From: Mesorhizobium sp. M9A.F.Ca.ET.002.03.1.2
GTDB taxonomy: Bacteria > Pseudomonadota > Alphaproteobacteria > Rhizobiales > Rhizobiaceae
Reading direction: 5' to 3'
DNA: 64,000 nucleotides
Assembly: GCF_003952365.1 (NCBI RefSeq)
Contig: NZ_CP034443.1
Span: 1,667,001-1,731,000 of the forward strand
Below the pieces are notes generated by a model, which saw nothing but the letters and a program-made list of their open reading frames with translations, was not told the origin of the DNA and did not search any database. Shown piece by piece: positions 39,257-48,805 of the stretch. The position numbers and the translations under genes were made by a program. How positions within the stretch are numbered: position 1 is the first letter of the stretch; every line of letters starts with the position of its first letter.

Positions 39257-40357
39257 TCAGTTCGCGGCCCGCACATGCGCGCGGTAACGACCCTTGCCGG
39301 TGCGCTTGGCTTCGTAGAGCGCGTGATCTGAACAGGTGAGGAGAACTTCCGGCTCGCCGCCGTCGGCAGGCGCGAAAGCGCTTCCGATACTCATCCCGAT
39401 GTGTATGGCGGTGCCCACGCCAAGGTCGAAAGGCAGTGAAATCTTCTCGATGGCCCGTTTTGCCAGGTAGGTGGCTTCGATCTCGGATGTGCCGGGCAGC
39501 AGGATGACGAATTCGTCACCTCCGATGCGAAAGACCATATCCTCCGCTCGGAAAGCGCGTTTCAATCGTTCGGCCACCTTGCGCAGCAGGATATCGCCGA
39601 TCGCGTGGCCGAAGCGGTCATTGACGTGCTTGAAGCCGTCGAGATCCATGCTGAGAACGGCAAACGGCCTGCCGCCATTCGCGGCCGGCGCCGCAAGCTC
39701 GCCGCACATGTCGCGCAGTCTTTCCTGAAGGAAGATGCGGTTTGGCAGGCCGGTCAGCGCGTCCTTGATGGCCAGATCGCGATTGTCCAGTTCGGCGCGG
39801 ATCATGCGGGCATTGATCGCATGGTTCTGAAGCAGCACGACGATGACGCCGGCCACATAGAACGGCATTTGAATTCCGACGATCGACATTCCGGGCGCCG
39901 GAGAAAGCAGCGCGCCAACCAGATAAGGCAGGCTTACGGCAAGCATGACGAATATGGCGTAGCGCGGGGTCGCTGCGTTGCGTGACGACACCACGCCGAC
40001 GACGCCTGCGACGTTCAAGCCAGCCAGCACGGCGAGCGCCATATGCCCGCTGGCGACGCAGCCATAGCAGCCGAGGCCGAAAATCACCGACCACACGCCG
40101 CCGGCGGCCATCAGGGCTGCCAGCGGCCCCTTTCTCCCGCGCTTGCGGGCCTGCTCGCACTCCCGCATCAGCAGGAAGCGGACGGCAAATAGGATGAGGT
40201 CGGCCGCTATCCAGGCGTAAGGCCACCAGTCGCCGGTGACGACCGCCGCGCTGACTGCCAGCACCAGGACGCTGATGGTGCCGAAAAGGACAGCGAATTT
40301 GCGGTCGAAGGTGGTGTCGAGAAGCCGTGCGCGGACAGTTTCCGGTTCCGCTCTCAT
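39257..40357 (-). CDS. Membrane-bound diguanylate cyclase
   Basis: 366 residues: about six membrane helices in the first 180 residues, then a GGDEF domain beginning KDALTGLPNRIFL. The active-site loop RIGGDEFVILLPG (279-283) is intact, and an RxxD inhibitory site (R270 to D273, RAED) stands five residues before it, so the enzyme is predicted active and feedback-inhibited by c-di-GMP. No EAL domain. The signal sensed by the membrane part is unknown. Confidence 0.93.
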   Translation of the reverse strand: MRAEPETVRARLLDTTFDRKFAVLFGTISVLVLAVSAAVVTGDWWPYAWIAADLILFAVRFLLMRECEQARKRGRKGPLAALMAAGGVWSVIFGLGCYGCVASGHMALAVLAGLNVAGVVGVVSSRNAATPRYAIFVMLAVSLPYLVGALLSPAPGMSIVGIQMPFYVAGVIVVLLQNHAINARMIRAELDNRDLAIKDALTGLPNRIFLQERLRDMCGELAAPAANGGRPFAVLSMDLDGFKHVNDRFGHAIGDILLRKVAERLKRAFRAEDMVFRIGGDEFVILLPGTSEIEATYLAKRAIEKISLPFDLGVGTAIHIGMSIGSAFAPADGGEPEVLLTCSDHALYEAKRTGKGRYRAHVRAAN

Positions 40358-40542
40358 CGGCGAAGAAAACCAGGCGAACAGCCGCGCGCCGGTGCTTCGC
40401 TTTGCGCGTGCTTTCGGATTGGCCAGGGTTTCGTCGTGTGCCAGTCGAGTGCTCCGTGTCTGCCGACACAGTCTCCACGGGCATGCTGGACCAAGGTAAT
40501 TAAGATTCGCTTAGGTGTCTGCCGACCGCAGGGGACCGTCGA

Positions 40543-40653
40543 TCAGCGTGATCCTCCACGCAAGCCTGCATCGGGAAAACGGTCGGCGACGCATTTTTCC
40601 AGTCGCCCGGCGGTTTCGATGATCAGTTTCGAATCAAGCGAGCGGTAGCGCAT
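40543..40653 (-). pseudogene. Short frame, possible truncated gene start
   Basis: 36 codons, MRYRSLDSKLIIETAGRLEK then CVADRFPDAGLRGGSR. The pattern (R)LEK.V.DRFP.AGL resembles the opening of longer rhizobial proteins of unknown function, and the frame stops abruptly after it. It has no clear ribosome site. It could be a remnant or a chance frame. Confidence 0.3.
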
Positions 40654-40674
40654 AGCGAGATATCCGACCGACCC

Positions 40675-41046
40675 TCAGCGTTCGGCCGGTGCATTGGTGC
40701 GTTTGCCGTAGCGGTTGGGTCCGGGATCACTTTTGAAAAAGGCCAGGATGACAAGGAGAATGGCGCCGACGACGAGAGAGATCAATGCGTAGTAGGTAGG
40801 CTTGCCGAAATCATGGAACCGCTTCGCCGTCAGCGCAAAGGTCGACCATGTCGAGACAACCACGGCGATCCACCAGGCGAGCGCCCAGTACTGACTTGCG
40901 GCGGTGCCGAGTGGCGTCCGCGAGAACTGGTAGAGCAGGAAAAGTTGAACGAGGAGGGGCAAAAGACCAGCCAAAACATAGGCACTGGGATTCACTCGCC
41001 CGGAAAGGCTGAAGAAAAGCCATAGAAATCGAGGTCTGTCGGGCAA
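40675..41046 (-). CDS. DUF805 family membrane protein
   Basis: 123 residues, four hydrophobic segments. Family signs are FSLSGRVNPSAYVLAGLLPLL at the start, the central AKRFHDFGKPTYYAL and the C-terminal DPGPNRYGKR. DUF805 proteins are small inner-membrane proteins of unknown role. Downstream of dapD on the same strand with a 25-base gap, so probably co-transcribed. Confidence 0.85.
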   Translation of the reverse strand: MPDRPRFLWLFFSLSGRVNPSAYVLAGLLPLLVQLFLLYQFSRTPLGTAASQYWALAWWIAVVVSTWSTFALTAKRFHDFGKPTYYALISLVVGAILLVILAFFKSDPGPNRYGKRTNAPAER

Positions 41047-41071
41047 TCGGGTGCGTCCGTTTCTTCAAGGA

Positions 41072-41926
41072 TCAATCGCGAAGCAGTTCATTGATCGAGG
41101 TTTTGGAACGGGTCCTGGCATCGACCCGCTTGACGATGACGGCGCAGTAGAGGCTCGGACCGGGCTCGCCATTGGGCAATGGCTTGCCGGGCAGCGAGCC
41201 GGCGACGACGACGGAATTGGCCGGCACTTCGCCGTAGAAGACCTCGCCGGTGGCACGGTCGACGATCTTGGTCGACTGGCCGATGAAGACGCCCATGCCG
41301 AGCACCGAGCCCTCGCGCACGATGCAGCCTTCGACCACTTCGGAGCGCGCGCCGATGAAGCAATTGTCCTCGATGATGGTGGGGCCGGCCTGCATCGGCT
41401 CCAGCACGCCGCCGATGCCGACGCCGCCCGACAGATGCACGTTCTTGCCGATCTGCGCACAGGAGCCGACCGAGGCCCATGTGTCGACCATGGTGCCGCT
41501 GTCGACATAGGCGCCGACATTGACGAAGGACGGCATCAGCACGGCACCCGGCGCGACATAGGCCGAACGCCGCACGATCGATGACGGCACGGCGCGGAAG
41601 CCTGCCTTCTCGAAATCGACGGCACTCCAGCCGTCGAATTTCGACGGCACCTTGTCCCACCACACGGCCTGGCCGGGACCGCCCCCGATGATCTCCATCG
41701 GATTGAGCCGGAACGACAACAGCACCGCTTTCTTCAGCCATTGGTTGACATGCCATGTGCCGTCGGCCTGGCGCTCGGCGACGCGGGCGATGCCGCGGTC
41801 GAGCAGGTCGAGCGCCGACTGGATGGCATCGCGCGTCGCGCCGCGGGTTGCCGTCGAAATCGCGTCGCGTTCCTCGAAGGCTTTTTCGATGGTGTTTTCG
41901 AGACTCGCCAGATCGGGCTTCGACAT
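41072..41926 (-). CDS. dapD: 2,3,4,5-tetrahydropyridine-2,6-dicarboxylate N-succinyltransferase
   Basis: 284 residues, normal length. Transfers succinyl from succinyl-CoA to tetrahydrodipicolinate in the lysine/diaminopimelate route. A left-handed beta-helix of hexapeptide repeats is visible from [43 protein letters not shown] onwards (residues about 115-160), with [29 protein letters not shown]. Pairs functionally with dapE at 36809. Confidence 0.97.
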   Translation of the reverse strand: MSKPDLASLENTIEKAFEERDAISTATRGATRDAIQSALDLLDRGIARVAERQADGTWHVNQWLKKAVLLSFRLNPMEIIGGGPGQAVWWDKVPSKFDGWSAVDFEKAGFRAVPSSIVRRSAYVAPGAVLMPSFVNVGAYVDSGTMVDTWASVGSCAQIGKNVHLSGGVGIGGVLEPMQAGPTIIEDNCFIGARSEVVEGCIVREGSVLGMGVFIGQSTKIVDRATGEVFYGEVPANSVVVAGSLPGKPLPNGEPGPSLYCAVIVKRVDARTRSKTSINELLRD

Positions 41927-42070
41927 GAATTCGCTCCATTACCAAGCTGTTAAGGGGCCGCGCCTTAACCTGTTTGAAAGTCGCGCGGACCCTATGTGAA
42001 GGTCGAGTAGGGGTCAATCGCGGCTGCGTCACGGGACGGCGCAAGTGAATGATTTGGACGGGTAGGTAAT

Positions 42071-42910
42071 ATGAACCCCATGGAAAAGGCGGGGTGGACG
42101 CCGCTGCCGCATTCGGACGAGGATCTGGAGCGGTCGAAAAGCGTGCCGGACACGCCGCAGACGCGCGCCGAGACCTATCGGTTGGCCTGGAACGATCCCG
42201 ATTTCATGACACGGCGCGAATTGCGTGCGGTGCGGCTGCAGCTCGAACTCCTGAAGCCGGAGATGATCCTGGCCGAACGCGGCATCCATTCGACCGTCAT
42301 CCTGTTCGGCGGGGCGCGTATCCCCGAGCCGGGCGGTGAAGCCTGGGCGGCCAAGAACGAGACGCAGAAGAGAAACCTCGAGGAAAACAGCAAATATTAC
42401 GAGGAGGCGCGCAGGTTCGCCCGCCTCTGCTCGCAGCAGTCGGCCGCTTCCTATTATCGCGAATTCGTCGTGGTGACAGGCGGCGGACCCGGCGTCATGG
42501 AAGCAGGCAACCGCGGCGCCGACGATGTCGGCGCACCGTCGATCGGCCTCAACATCGTATTGCCGCACGAGCAGGCGCCGAATGCCTATGTGACGCCGGA
42601 ACTCTGTTTTAATTTCCACTATTTCGCGGTCCGCAAGATGCATTTCGTCATGCGCGCCAAGGCTGTCGCGGTGTTTCCGGGCGGCTTCGGCACGATGGAT
42701 GAATTCTTCGAGACGCTGACCCTGATCCAGACCGGCCGCATGGAACGCGTGCCGGTGATCCTGTTCGGCAGGGCTTTCTGGAAAAAGGCGATCGACCTCG
42801 ACTTCCTCGCCGAGCAAGGCACGATCACCCCCGGCGACCAGGACATCATCGATTTGGTCGACACCGCCGACGAAGCCTGGGGGATTATCAGCCGCTTCTA
42901 CGAGCTTTGA
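42071..42910 (+). CDS. LOG family protein (TIGR00730 Rossmann fold, nucleotide 5'-monophosphate phosphoribohydrolase)
   Basis: 279 residues. The lysine-decarboxylase-like/LOG signatures are VVVTGGGPGVMEAGNRGADD near residue 135 and VAVFPGGFGTMDEFFETLTLIQTG near residue 198 (PGGxGTxxE). Such proteins release ribose-5-phosphate from nucleoside monophosphates, including cytokinin nucleotides; they are not lysine decarboxylases. The N-terminal extension of about 75 residues fits the longer subgroup. Divergent from dapD. Confidence 0.88.
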   Translation: MNPMEKAGWTPLPHSDEDLERSKSVPDTPQTRAETYRLAWNDPDFMTRRELRAVRLQLELLKPEMILAERGIHSTVILFGGARIPEPGGEAWAAKNETQKRNLEENSKYYEEARRFARLCSQQSAASYYREFVVVTGGGPGVMEAGNRGADDVGAPSIGLNIVLPHEQAPNAYVTPELCFNFHYFAVRKMHFVMRAKAVAVFPGGFGTMDEFFETLTLIQTGRMERVPVILFGRAFWKKAIDLDFLAEQGTITPGDQDIIDLVDTADEAWGIISRFYEL

Positions 42911-43012
42911 GGGCTGCCGGTCGCGTGGCCGACCGGGCTATCTTTTTTCCGAAGCGATTGCCCTGATCAAGCCCCCAATGAAACAAAAGCGCCGATCAGG
43001 CGGTAGGCGGCT

Positions 43013-43720
43013 TCAGGCTGGAACCTCGACGATCGCGGTGAGGAATTCGGCGAGATCGTCGGTGACGAAATCCACGTCGTCCTCGTTGGCCGGGTCACGT
43101 TCCCAGATTTCCGAGAAGGTGGGCTCGAAGTTGCGCGGCACGACCAGCACCGTAGTCATGCCCAGCGATTTCGGCACGGACAGGTTGCGGGCCAGATCCT
43201 CGAACATCACCGCATTGTGGCCGGTGACGGCGTGGAGTTCCGCAAACTTCTCGTAGGTCTGGCGTGCCGGCTTGGGGTTCAGCCCGGCGGCGACGATGTC
43301 GAAGATGTCGTCGAAATGGTCGAGGATGCCGAGTTGGCGCGCGGTGCGTTCGGCATGCCTGCGGTCGCCATTGGTGAAGATGAACTTGCGGCCGGGAAGC
43401 TGGCGGATGGCGGTACCAAGAACAGGATCGGGCACCAGCCAGGAATAGTCGATGTCATGGACCTTCTCGAGAAAGTCATCGGGATCGATGCCGTGGCGCG
43501 TCATCAGACCGTTCAGCGTCGTGCCGTATTCCCGGTAAAGTTCCTTCTGCAGCTTGCGGGCATCGTCGCGCGGCAGCGTCAGCAGTTCCCCGATATAGGC
43601 GGTCATCTTCACGTCGATCTGCGAGAACAGATTCGAATGGTGCGGATAGAGCGTGTTGTCGAGGTCGAACACCCAGTCGGTGACATGGGCAAAGCGGGCG
43701 GGGTCCAGGAACGTGGTCAT
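43013..43720 (-). CDS. HAD family pyrimidine 5'-nucleotidase-like hydrolase
   Basis: 235 residues from the ATG at 43720 with AAGGG upstream. HAD motif I is VFDLDNTLYPHH (aspartates 17 and 19 region), motif II IFTNGDRRHAERTARQLG, motif III lysine in NPKPARQTYEKF, motif IV VMFEDLARNLSVPKSLGM. This is the Sdt1/Phm8 subgroup, which dephosphorylates nucleotides such as UMP. In other Hyphomicrobiales a gene of this type often stands beside argB or dapD. Confidence 0.88.
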   Translation of the reverse strand: MTTFLDPARFAHVTDWVFDLDNTLYPHHSNLFSQIDVKMTAYIGELLTLPRDDARKLQKELYREYGTTLNGLMTRHGIDPDDFLEKVHDIDYSWLVPDPVLGTAIRQLPGRKFIFTNGDRRHAERTARQLGILDHFDDIFDIVAAGLNPKPARQTYEKFAELHAVTGHNAVMFEDLARNLSVPKSLGMTTVLVVPRNFEPTFSEIWERDPANEDDVDFVTDDLAEFLTAIVEVPA

Positions 43721-43882
43721 GCAGCCCTTATGGCACGAAACGGTGCTTTTGGCAGAGGCTTTATCCACAACTTATGCGCGTTGCGAGGGGCCAAAGTGGC
43801 ACAACGATTCAAATTTTAGGCATCGCCGAAAGGTGGCATTCAGGGCTTGCTGGCACAGAGGCAGTCCAGTGGGAAGCAAGCG

Positions 43883-44644
43883 ATGAGCCGCATATTTCTG
43901 AAGTCCGCCGCCGTCGCTTTCGCCTCCCTCGCGGTCTCGCTTCTGTTGACGCTGATCGTCGTCCCGGCGATGGGCTTTCCGTTCAACCGCACGATGTGGC
44001 TGACATCCACGGTCTGCCCGCTCGCGCTCGCCTGGATCGCCAGCGGCCACACGTTCTGGCAGGGCGAAAGGCTGAAGAGCGCCCATCGCGAGCTCGCCCG
44101 CGCTCACGCGCAACTCGCCGCCGCGCATCGGCGTCTTTCCGAAAAGGCGAGCCGCGACGACATGACCGGCATGCTCAACCGCGAGAGCTTCTTTGCGGCG
44201 CTCGACGCCTCCCGGCGTAAATCCGATCGCGGTACGTTGCTGATCATCGATGCCGACCATTTCAAGATCATCAACGACAGCTACGGTCATCTGACCGGCG
44301 ACGACGCGCTGCTCCTCATCGCAAATGCGATCGAGCGCGGCGTGCGCAGCGGCGACGTGATCGGCCGCATTGGCGGCGAGGAATTCGGCGCGTTTCTGGT
44401 CGGCGCCACCGAACAGGAAGCCAAACGCGTCGCCGAGCGCATCCGCCGTGAAGTCGAGCTGATCCGCTTCCGCCCCGTCGATGAGCGGACCATCCCCCTC
44501 ACCGTCAGCATCGGCGGCGTCACCTGCGGCGAAGATGCGGCCGTATCGGATCTGATGCGTGCCGCCGACCAGCGCCTTTACCAGGCCAAGCACAGCGGCC
44601 GCAATCGGACCATCCTGGACAGGGACGTTTCCGAAGCGGCCTGA
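43883..44644 (+). CDS. Diguanylate cyclase with two membrane helices
   Basis: 253 residues from the ATG at 43883 (MSRIFLKSAAVAFASLAVSL). Two N-terminal hydrophobic segments (8-28 and 38-56), a short coiled coil (62-90), then a GGDEF domain. The active site is RIGGEEFGAFLVG (GGEEF 164-168) with the RxxD inhibitory site RSGD at 155-158. The short periplasmic loop leaves little room for a sensor. Predicted active and product-inhibited. Confidence 0.92.
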   Translation: MSRIFLKSAAVAFASLAVSLLLTLIVVPAMGFPFNRTMWLTSTVCPLALAWIASGHTFWQGERLKSAHRELARAHAQLAAAHRRLSEKASRDDMTGMLNRESFFAALDASRRKSDRGTLLIIDADHFKIINDSYGHLTGDDALLLIANAIERGVRSGDVIGRIGGEEFGAFLVGATEQEAKRVAERIRREVELIRFRPVDERTIPLTVSIGGVTCGEDAAVSDLMRAADQRLYQAKHSGRNRTILDRDVSEAA

Positions 44645-44740
44645 GCGGTCTCGCTCGTTAAGAAAATCCTAACTCTTGGCGAGCATGTGCCGTTCAGGGA
44701 ACGCCATGCGTGGGTCGAAGCCCCCATCAAGAGACGTGTC

Positions 44741-44896
44741 ATGAGTTTCTTCACCAGGAAGATATCGCGCCGCACGATCATGCAGGCGCTGATCGCGTTG
44801 CCGGCCCTGTCGCTGTTCCGCAAGCCGCCCGATGCCGATCCGGATGCCATCGTCGAGGTCAATGGTTGGATCCTCAAGCGGGGCGACCTCACGTGA
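44741..44896 (+). CDS. Small Tat-signal-like protein upstream of the GMC oxidoreductase
   Basis: 51 residues. KISRRTIMQALIALPALSLF fits a twin-arginine signal (R10, R11, then a hydrophobic stretch), followed by only about 25 residues ending VNGWILKRGDLT. The stop overlaps the GTG of the GMC gene (GTGA), so translation is coupled. It is reminiscent, at a much smaller size, of the Tat-carrying gamma subunits of gluconate-type dehydrogenases that carry a cofactor-loaded partner to the periplasm. That role is inference. Confidence 0.6.
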   Translation: MSFFTRKISRRTIMQALIALPALSLFRKPPDADPDAIVEVNGWILKRGDLT

Positions 44897-46332
44897 TCTT
44901 CGACAGCTACGAGGCATTTCGAGCGGTGAATTTCACCGCCAAGGTCTGCATCCTCGGCTCCGGGCCGGCCGGCACCACGATCGCCAGGAAGCTTGGCGCG
45001 GCCGGCATTCCGGTTGTGGTGCTGGAGGCCGGCTCCCGCGAGTTCAGCGATGGCTCACAGGATTTCTACCGTGGCGTTACGGTCGGCGACCCCTATTTCG
45101 ACCTTGACATCACCCGGCTGCGCTTCATGGGCGGTAGCTCCAATCACTGGGCCGGCTGGTGCCGCGTGCTCGACAGCCAAGATTTCGAGCCGAAGGCCTG
45201 GGCGTCGGATACCGGCTGGCCAATCAGTCGCGCCGACATCGAGCCCTATCTGCCTGAAGTCCACGAAATTCTCGAACTTCCCGATTTCCGGCCGGATGTG
45301 CCGGTCTCGGACGACATTCGCTGGGTGCAGCTGATCAAGAGCCCGGCCGTGCGTTTCGGTGAAAAATTTGCCGACGAACTCGACAAGAGCAGGAACGTCG
45401 CCGTGGTGCTCAACACCTATGCCACCGAACTCGCTGGTGACGGCAAGAGAGTGACCGGCGCCAAACTGTGGTCGAACGGCAAGGATGCCGGTTCCTTCAC
45501 CGCCGATTATTTCGTCGTCTGCACCGGTGGCTTGGAAAACTCACGATTGCTCCTATGGTCGAACCAACGCTCGAACGGCGGTGTGGTGCCGAATGCAACG
45601 GCACTCGGCCGCTACTGGATGGAGCATCCGACCTTCGAAGGCGGCAATGCCATCCTCGCCGATTATAGCGAGTTTGAGGTCGACGCCACCAACGAGGCTT
45701 TCTTCTCGCCGACGCTGGCGGCCATGGAGCGCCTTGAGATCATGAACTTCGGCATCAGGCTGATCGAGACGCCGTATCCCGGCATCAAAAGCATCATCGC
45801 CGACCTCGCCTGCACGGCGCCTGAGATGGCTGAATGGGTATCCTATCAGCTCAGCCAGAACCTGCGCTGCGCCGCCCAGCTCTATGTCACCTGGGAACAG
45901 GCGCCGCGGGCCTCGAACCAGATTCTATTGTCGAAAACCGATGTCGACCACGCCGGCGCGCCACGCATCGAGCTGCACTGGAAAAAGTCGGAACTGGAGC
46001 GCCGCACGCTCCTGGAGGGCCTGAGGCTGTTCGGCACGACGCTTGTCCAGAAGGATCTTGGCCGGGTGCGCATCGCCGACTGGCTCACCAATGGCGGGGA
46101 CTATCCGACGAACGAGGAATTGGCCGGCCACCACCACATGGGCGGCACGCGCATGGGCGCGGACGTGACCAAGAGCGTGGTGGACGCCAACTCAAAGGTA
46201 CACGGCATGGACAATCTCTATGTCGGCGGCTCCTCGGTGTTTTGCACGTCCGGCGAATGCAATCCGACGACGACGATCACAGCATTGGCCTGCCGGCTGG
46301 GCGACCACCTCGGCAAGGTAATCGGCGCATAG
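44893..46332 (+). CDS. GMC family FAD-dependent oxidoreductase
   Basis: 479 residues from the GTG at 44893. The ADP-binding motif is KVCILGSGPAGTTIARKLG (about 17-35), with FMGGSSNHWAGWCRVL near residue 78 and the C-terminal GHHHMGGTRMG (catalytic-histidine region) and NPTTTITALACRLGDHL. No signal peptide of its own. It oxidises an alcohol or sugar; the substrate is unknown. The tight coupling to the Tat-like mini-protein suggests a periplasmic dehydrogenase complex, but no cytochrome subunit is present nearby. Confidence 0.88.
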   Translation: MIFDSYEAFRAVNFTAKVCILGSGPAGTTIARKLGAAGIPVVVLEAGSREFSDGSQDFYRGVTVGDPYFDLDITRLRFMGGSSNHWAGWCRVLDSQDFEPKAWASDTGWPISRADIEPYLPEVHEILELPDFRPDVPVSDDIRWVQLIKSPAVRFGEKFADELDKSRNVAVVLNTYATELAGDGKRVTGAKLWSNGKDAGSFTADYFVVCTGGLENSRLLLWSNQRSNGGVVPNATALGRYWMEHPTFEGGNAILADYSEFEVDATNEAFFSPTLAAMERLEIMNFGIRLIETPYPGIKSIIADLACTAPEMAEWVSYQLSQNLRCAAQLYVTWEQAPRASNQILLSKTDVDHAGAPRIELHWKKSELERRTLLEGLRLFGTTLVQKDLGRVRIADWLTNGGDYPTNEELAGHHHMGGTRMGADVTKSVVDANSKVHGMDNLYVGGSSVFCTSGECNPTTTITALACRLGDHLGKVIGA

Positions 46333-46388
46333 CCGGCCGGCGGCAATGAGCAATCCGATGCTCAAGCAAAAATAGAGTGTCGGTCGTT

Positions 46389-47225
46389 CTAAAGTTTCGC
46401 AGGGTCGAGCGCCGGCTTGCCCTTGTGGCGTCCGACGATCGCTGCCAGGCCGGCGACGTTCTGGAAGGCATCGCGCAAGACGTCGAAGGACGGCAGTACA
46501 AAATAGGCGCGCTGGAACTTGTCGATCTCGTAGCTGGTGCGCATGACCGTTTCCAGATCGAAGGGGACATGGTGCGCATCCTTGCCTTCGATCGCGAACT
46601 GAAGTTCCGCAAACGATGACATCAGTCCGGCGCCGAAAGCCTTCAACGGTTGGCCTGCTTCCTGGATCAGCCCGTATTCGACAGTGTACCAGTAGAGGCG
46701 GCTGATCATCTCGTCGCCGCCAAGCGCGATCAGATGCTCGGCCTTTTCGCCATACATCTGCATGAAGTCGGCAAAGACCGGCTGGGCAAGCGCCGGCACA
46801 TGGCCGAAGAAGTCGTGGAACATATCCGGCTCGACGATGTAGTCGAGCTCCTGCCGCGTCCGCAGCCAGTTGGTGACTGGAAAGCGGCGACTGGCGAGAT
46901 GGACGAAGAACGGCGCGGCGGGGATAAGGCCCGGCACGGCGACGATCTCCCAGCCGGTGAGCTTGCGCAGCTTTTCGCTGACCGAGCCGAAATCCGGGAT
47001 CTTGTCGAGAAGGCCAAGCGCGGCGACGCCGTCGAGATAGGACTGATGCGCCAGCTTCTGCGTCAGCTTTGTCTGGCGGTCGCACAGCGTGCGCCATACG
47101 GCCTGCTCTTCAGCGCTGTAATCGTAATGCTGCGCCACGGTGAAGTCGGCACGGCAGACCGAATAGTCGCCGCGAAGGCCTTGCGCCGCGCATTCCCTTG
47201 CGTACTCGGCAACGTTTATCGTCAT
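46389..47225 (-). CDS. phhA: Phenylalanine 4-monooxygenase
   Basis: 278 residues. Hydroxylates phenylalanine to tyrosine with tetrahydropterin and O2. The iron ligands H137 and H142 lie in PDMFHDFFGHVPAL and E183 in LYWYTVEYGL, the positions known from Chromobacterium PhhA. The pterin region near GLIPAAPFFVHLASRRFPVTNWLR is conserved. Divergent from an Lrp/AsnC regulator 141 bases away, which very likely controls it. Confidence 0.96.
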   Translation of the reverse strand: MTINVAEYARECAAQGLRGDYSVCRADFTVAQHYDYSAEEQAVWRTLCDRQTKLTQKLAHQSYLDGVAALGLLDKIPDFGSVSEKLRKLTGWEIVAVPGLIPAAPFFVHLASRRFPVTNWLRTRQELDYIVEPDMFHDFFGHVPALAQPVFADFMQMYGEKAEHLIALGGDEMISRLYWYTVEYGLIQEAGQPLKAFGAGLMSSFAELQFAIEGKDAHHVPFDLETVMRTSYEIDKFQRAYFVLPSFDVLRDAFQNVAGLAAIVGRHKGKPALDPAKL

Positions 47226-47366
47226 GGCTCTTCTCCTCGCAACTTATGAACCGGCGAATTCCCCTAAGAGATAGCCGAATGCGGCGAGGCAAATCAGCTT
47301 TGATGATGGTCCGAATGCAGGATTGGAGGTAAAAGTCATCACAGTAACGCCATTGGAGAGGTGAAA

Positions 47367-47843
47367 ATGCCTCAGTTCGACGATTTCGAGATCAAGATGC
47401 TCGATATCCTGCAGCGCGACGGGCGCAAGCCGGTGTCCGAACTGGCGCAGGAGATCGGCCTGTCGACGACACCGTGCGCGCGCCGCTTCGAGGGCCTTCA
47501 GGGCGCCGGCGTCATCAAGGGTTTTGCCGCCGTGCTCAGCCGCCGCGCCGTCGGCCTGATGGTCGAGGTGTTTATCCAGGTGCGCCTGGTGAGCCACAGC
47601 GACGGCTCGCCCGAAACCTTCATCGCCGCCGTGCAGCGCATGGACGAGGTCTCGTCATGCTGGACGATGACCGGCGACCACGATTTCCTGCTGCATGTGA
47701 TGGTGCCGTCTGTCGACGACCTCAATGCCTTCGTCATGCACCGGCTGATGCGGCTCGACGGCGTGCGCGACGTCCACACGCAGCTTGTCCTGCAGAACAT
47801 CAAGGGGCCGGGCCACGTCCCGCTTGGGCACCTCAGGCGATGA
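47367..47843 (+). CDS. Lrp/AsnC family transcriptional regulator
   Basis: 158 residues from the ATG at 47367, with GGAGAGG five bases upstream; the GTG six bases earlier is less well placed. Helix-turn-helix: DDFEIKMLDILQRDGRKPVSELAQEIGLSTTPCARR. The C-terminal RAM domain contains CWTMTGDHDFLLHV and VHTQLVLQNIK. Divergent from phhA, so a phenylalanine or tyrosine-responsive control of phhA is the natural reading. Confidence 0.93.
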   Translation: MPQFDDFEIKMLDILQRDGRKPVSELAQEIGLSTTPCARRFEGLQGAGVIKGFAAVLSRRAVGLMVEVFIQVRLVSHSDGSPETFIAAVQRMDEVSSCWTMTGDHDFLLHVMVPSVDDLNAFVMHRLMRLDGVRDVHTQLVLQNIKGPGHVPLGHLRR

Positions 47844-47905
47844 GCCTGCCGGACGCCTGCACCCCTGGATTTCCGCTGTCGAACAAACCCGTCAGCCTGC
47901 GCCCC

Positions 47906-48799
47906 TCACGGCACGATCAGCGTGCCGGCGCCATGTTCGGTAAACAGCTCGAGCAGCACCGAATGCGGCGTCTTGCCGTTGAGGATGACGACGCCTTCGA
48001 CGCCGCGCTCGATCGCCTCGATGCAGGTCTCGACCTTGGGGATCATGCCGCCCGACACCGTGCCGTCGCGGATCAGGGCCTTTGCCTCGGCCACGGTCAG
48101 CTCGTCGATGAGCTTCTTGTCCTTGTCGAGCACGCCGGGCACGTCGGTGAGGAACAACAGGCGTGTCGCCTGGCAGGCGCCGGCAATGGCGCCGGCGAAG
48201 GTGTCGGCATTGATGTTGTAGGTGTGGCCGTCGCGGCCCGGCGCCACCGGCGCCAGCACCGGGATCATTTCGGACCGCGCCAGAAGGTCGAGGAGCGTGC
48301 GGTCGACCTCGATCGGCTCGCCGACGAAGCCGAGATCGAGCACGCGCTCGATGTTGGAGTCCGGGTCGATCATGGTCTTGCGCGCCTTTTCGGCGAAAAC
48401 CATGTTGCCGTCCTTGCCGCACAGGCCGATCGCCCATTCGCCCTCGGCATTGATCAGCGCGACGATCTCCTTGTTGATCGAGCCGGCCAGTACCATCTCG
48501 ACGATCTCGACCGTCGTCTGGTCGGTGACGCGCAGGCCGCCCTCGAATTTCGATTCGATGCCCATCTTGGTCAGCATGGCGCCGATCTGCGGCCCGCCGC
48601 CATGCACGACGATCGGGTTGACGCCGGATTGTTTCAGCAACGCGATGTCGCGGGCGAAGGCCTTGCCGAGCGCATTGTCGCCCATGGCGTGGCCGCCATA
48701 TTTCACCACGACCGTCTTGTTCTCGTAGCGCTGCATGTAGGGCAGCGCCCTCGAAAGCAGCGCGGCCTGCATTTCGGCGGTGGCGGCGAGGTCCGTCAT
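47906..48799 (-). CDS. argB: Acetylglutamate kinase
   Basis: 297 residues from the ATG at 48799 ([20 protein letters not shown]); an ATG two codons earlier is possible. Phosphorylates N-acetylglutamate in arginine synthesis. Motifs: [12 protein letters not shown] near residue 29, [13 protein letters not shown] near residue 65 and [14 protein letters not shown] near residue 195, [17 protein letters not shown] near residue 245. The N-terminal helix typical of arginine-sensitive hexameric forms is present. In related genomes this gene is close to engB and yidC; here 12 kb of accessory genes separate them. Confidence 0.97.
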   Translation of the reverse strand: MTDLAATAEMQAALLSRALPYMQRYENKTVVVKYGGHAMGDNALGKAFARDIALLKQSGVNPIVVHGGGPQIGAMLTKMGIESKFEGGLRVTDQTTVEIVEMVLAGSINKEIVALINAEGEWAIGLCGKDGNMVFAEKARKTMIDPDSNIERVLDLGFVGEPIEVDRTLLDLLARSEMIPVLAPVAPGRDGHTYNINADTFAGAIAGACQATRLLFLTDVPGVLDKDKKLIDELTVAEAKALIRDGTVSGGMIPKVETCIEAIERGVEGVVILNGKTPHSVLLELFTEHGAGTLIVP

Positions 48800-48805
48800 C
48801 GGCAT

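Noticed and set aside
42071..42910. Lysine decarboxylase annotation
   Set aside because: The PGGxGTxxE motif marks a LOG-type phosphoribohydrolase; the lysine decarboxylase name in this family is historical and not supported.
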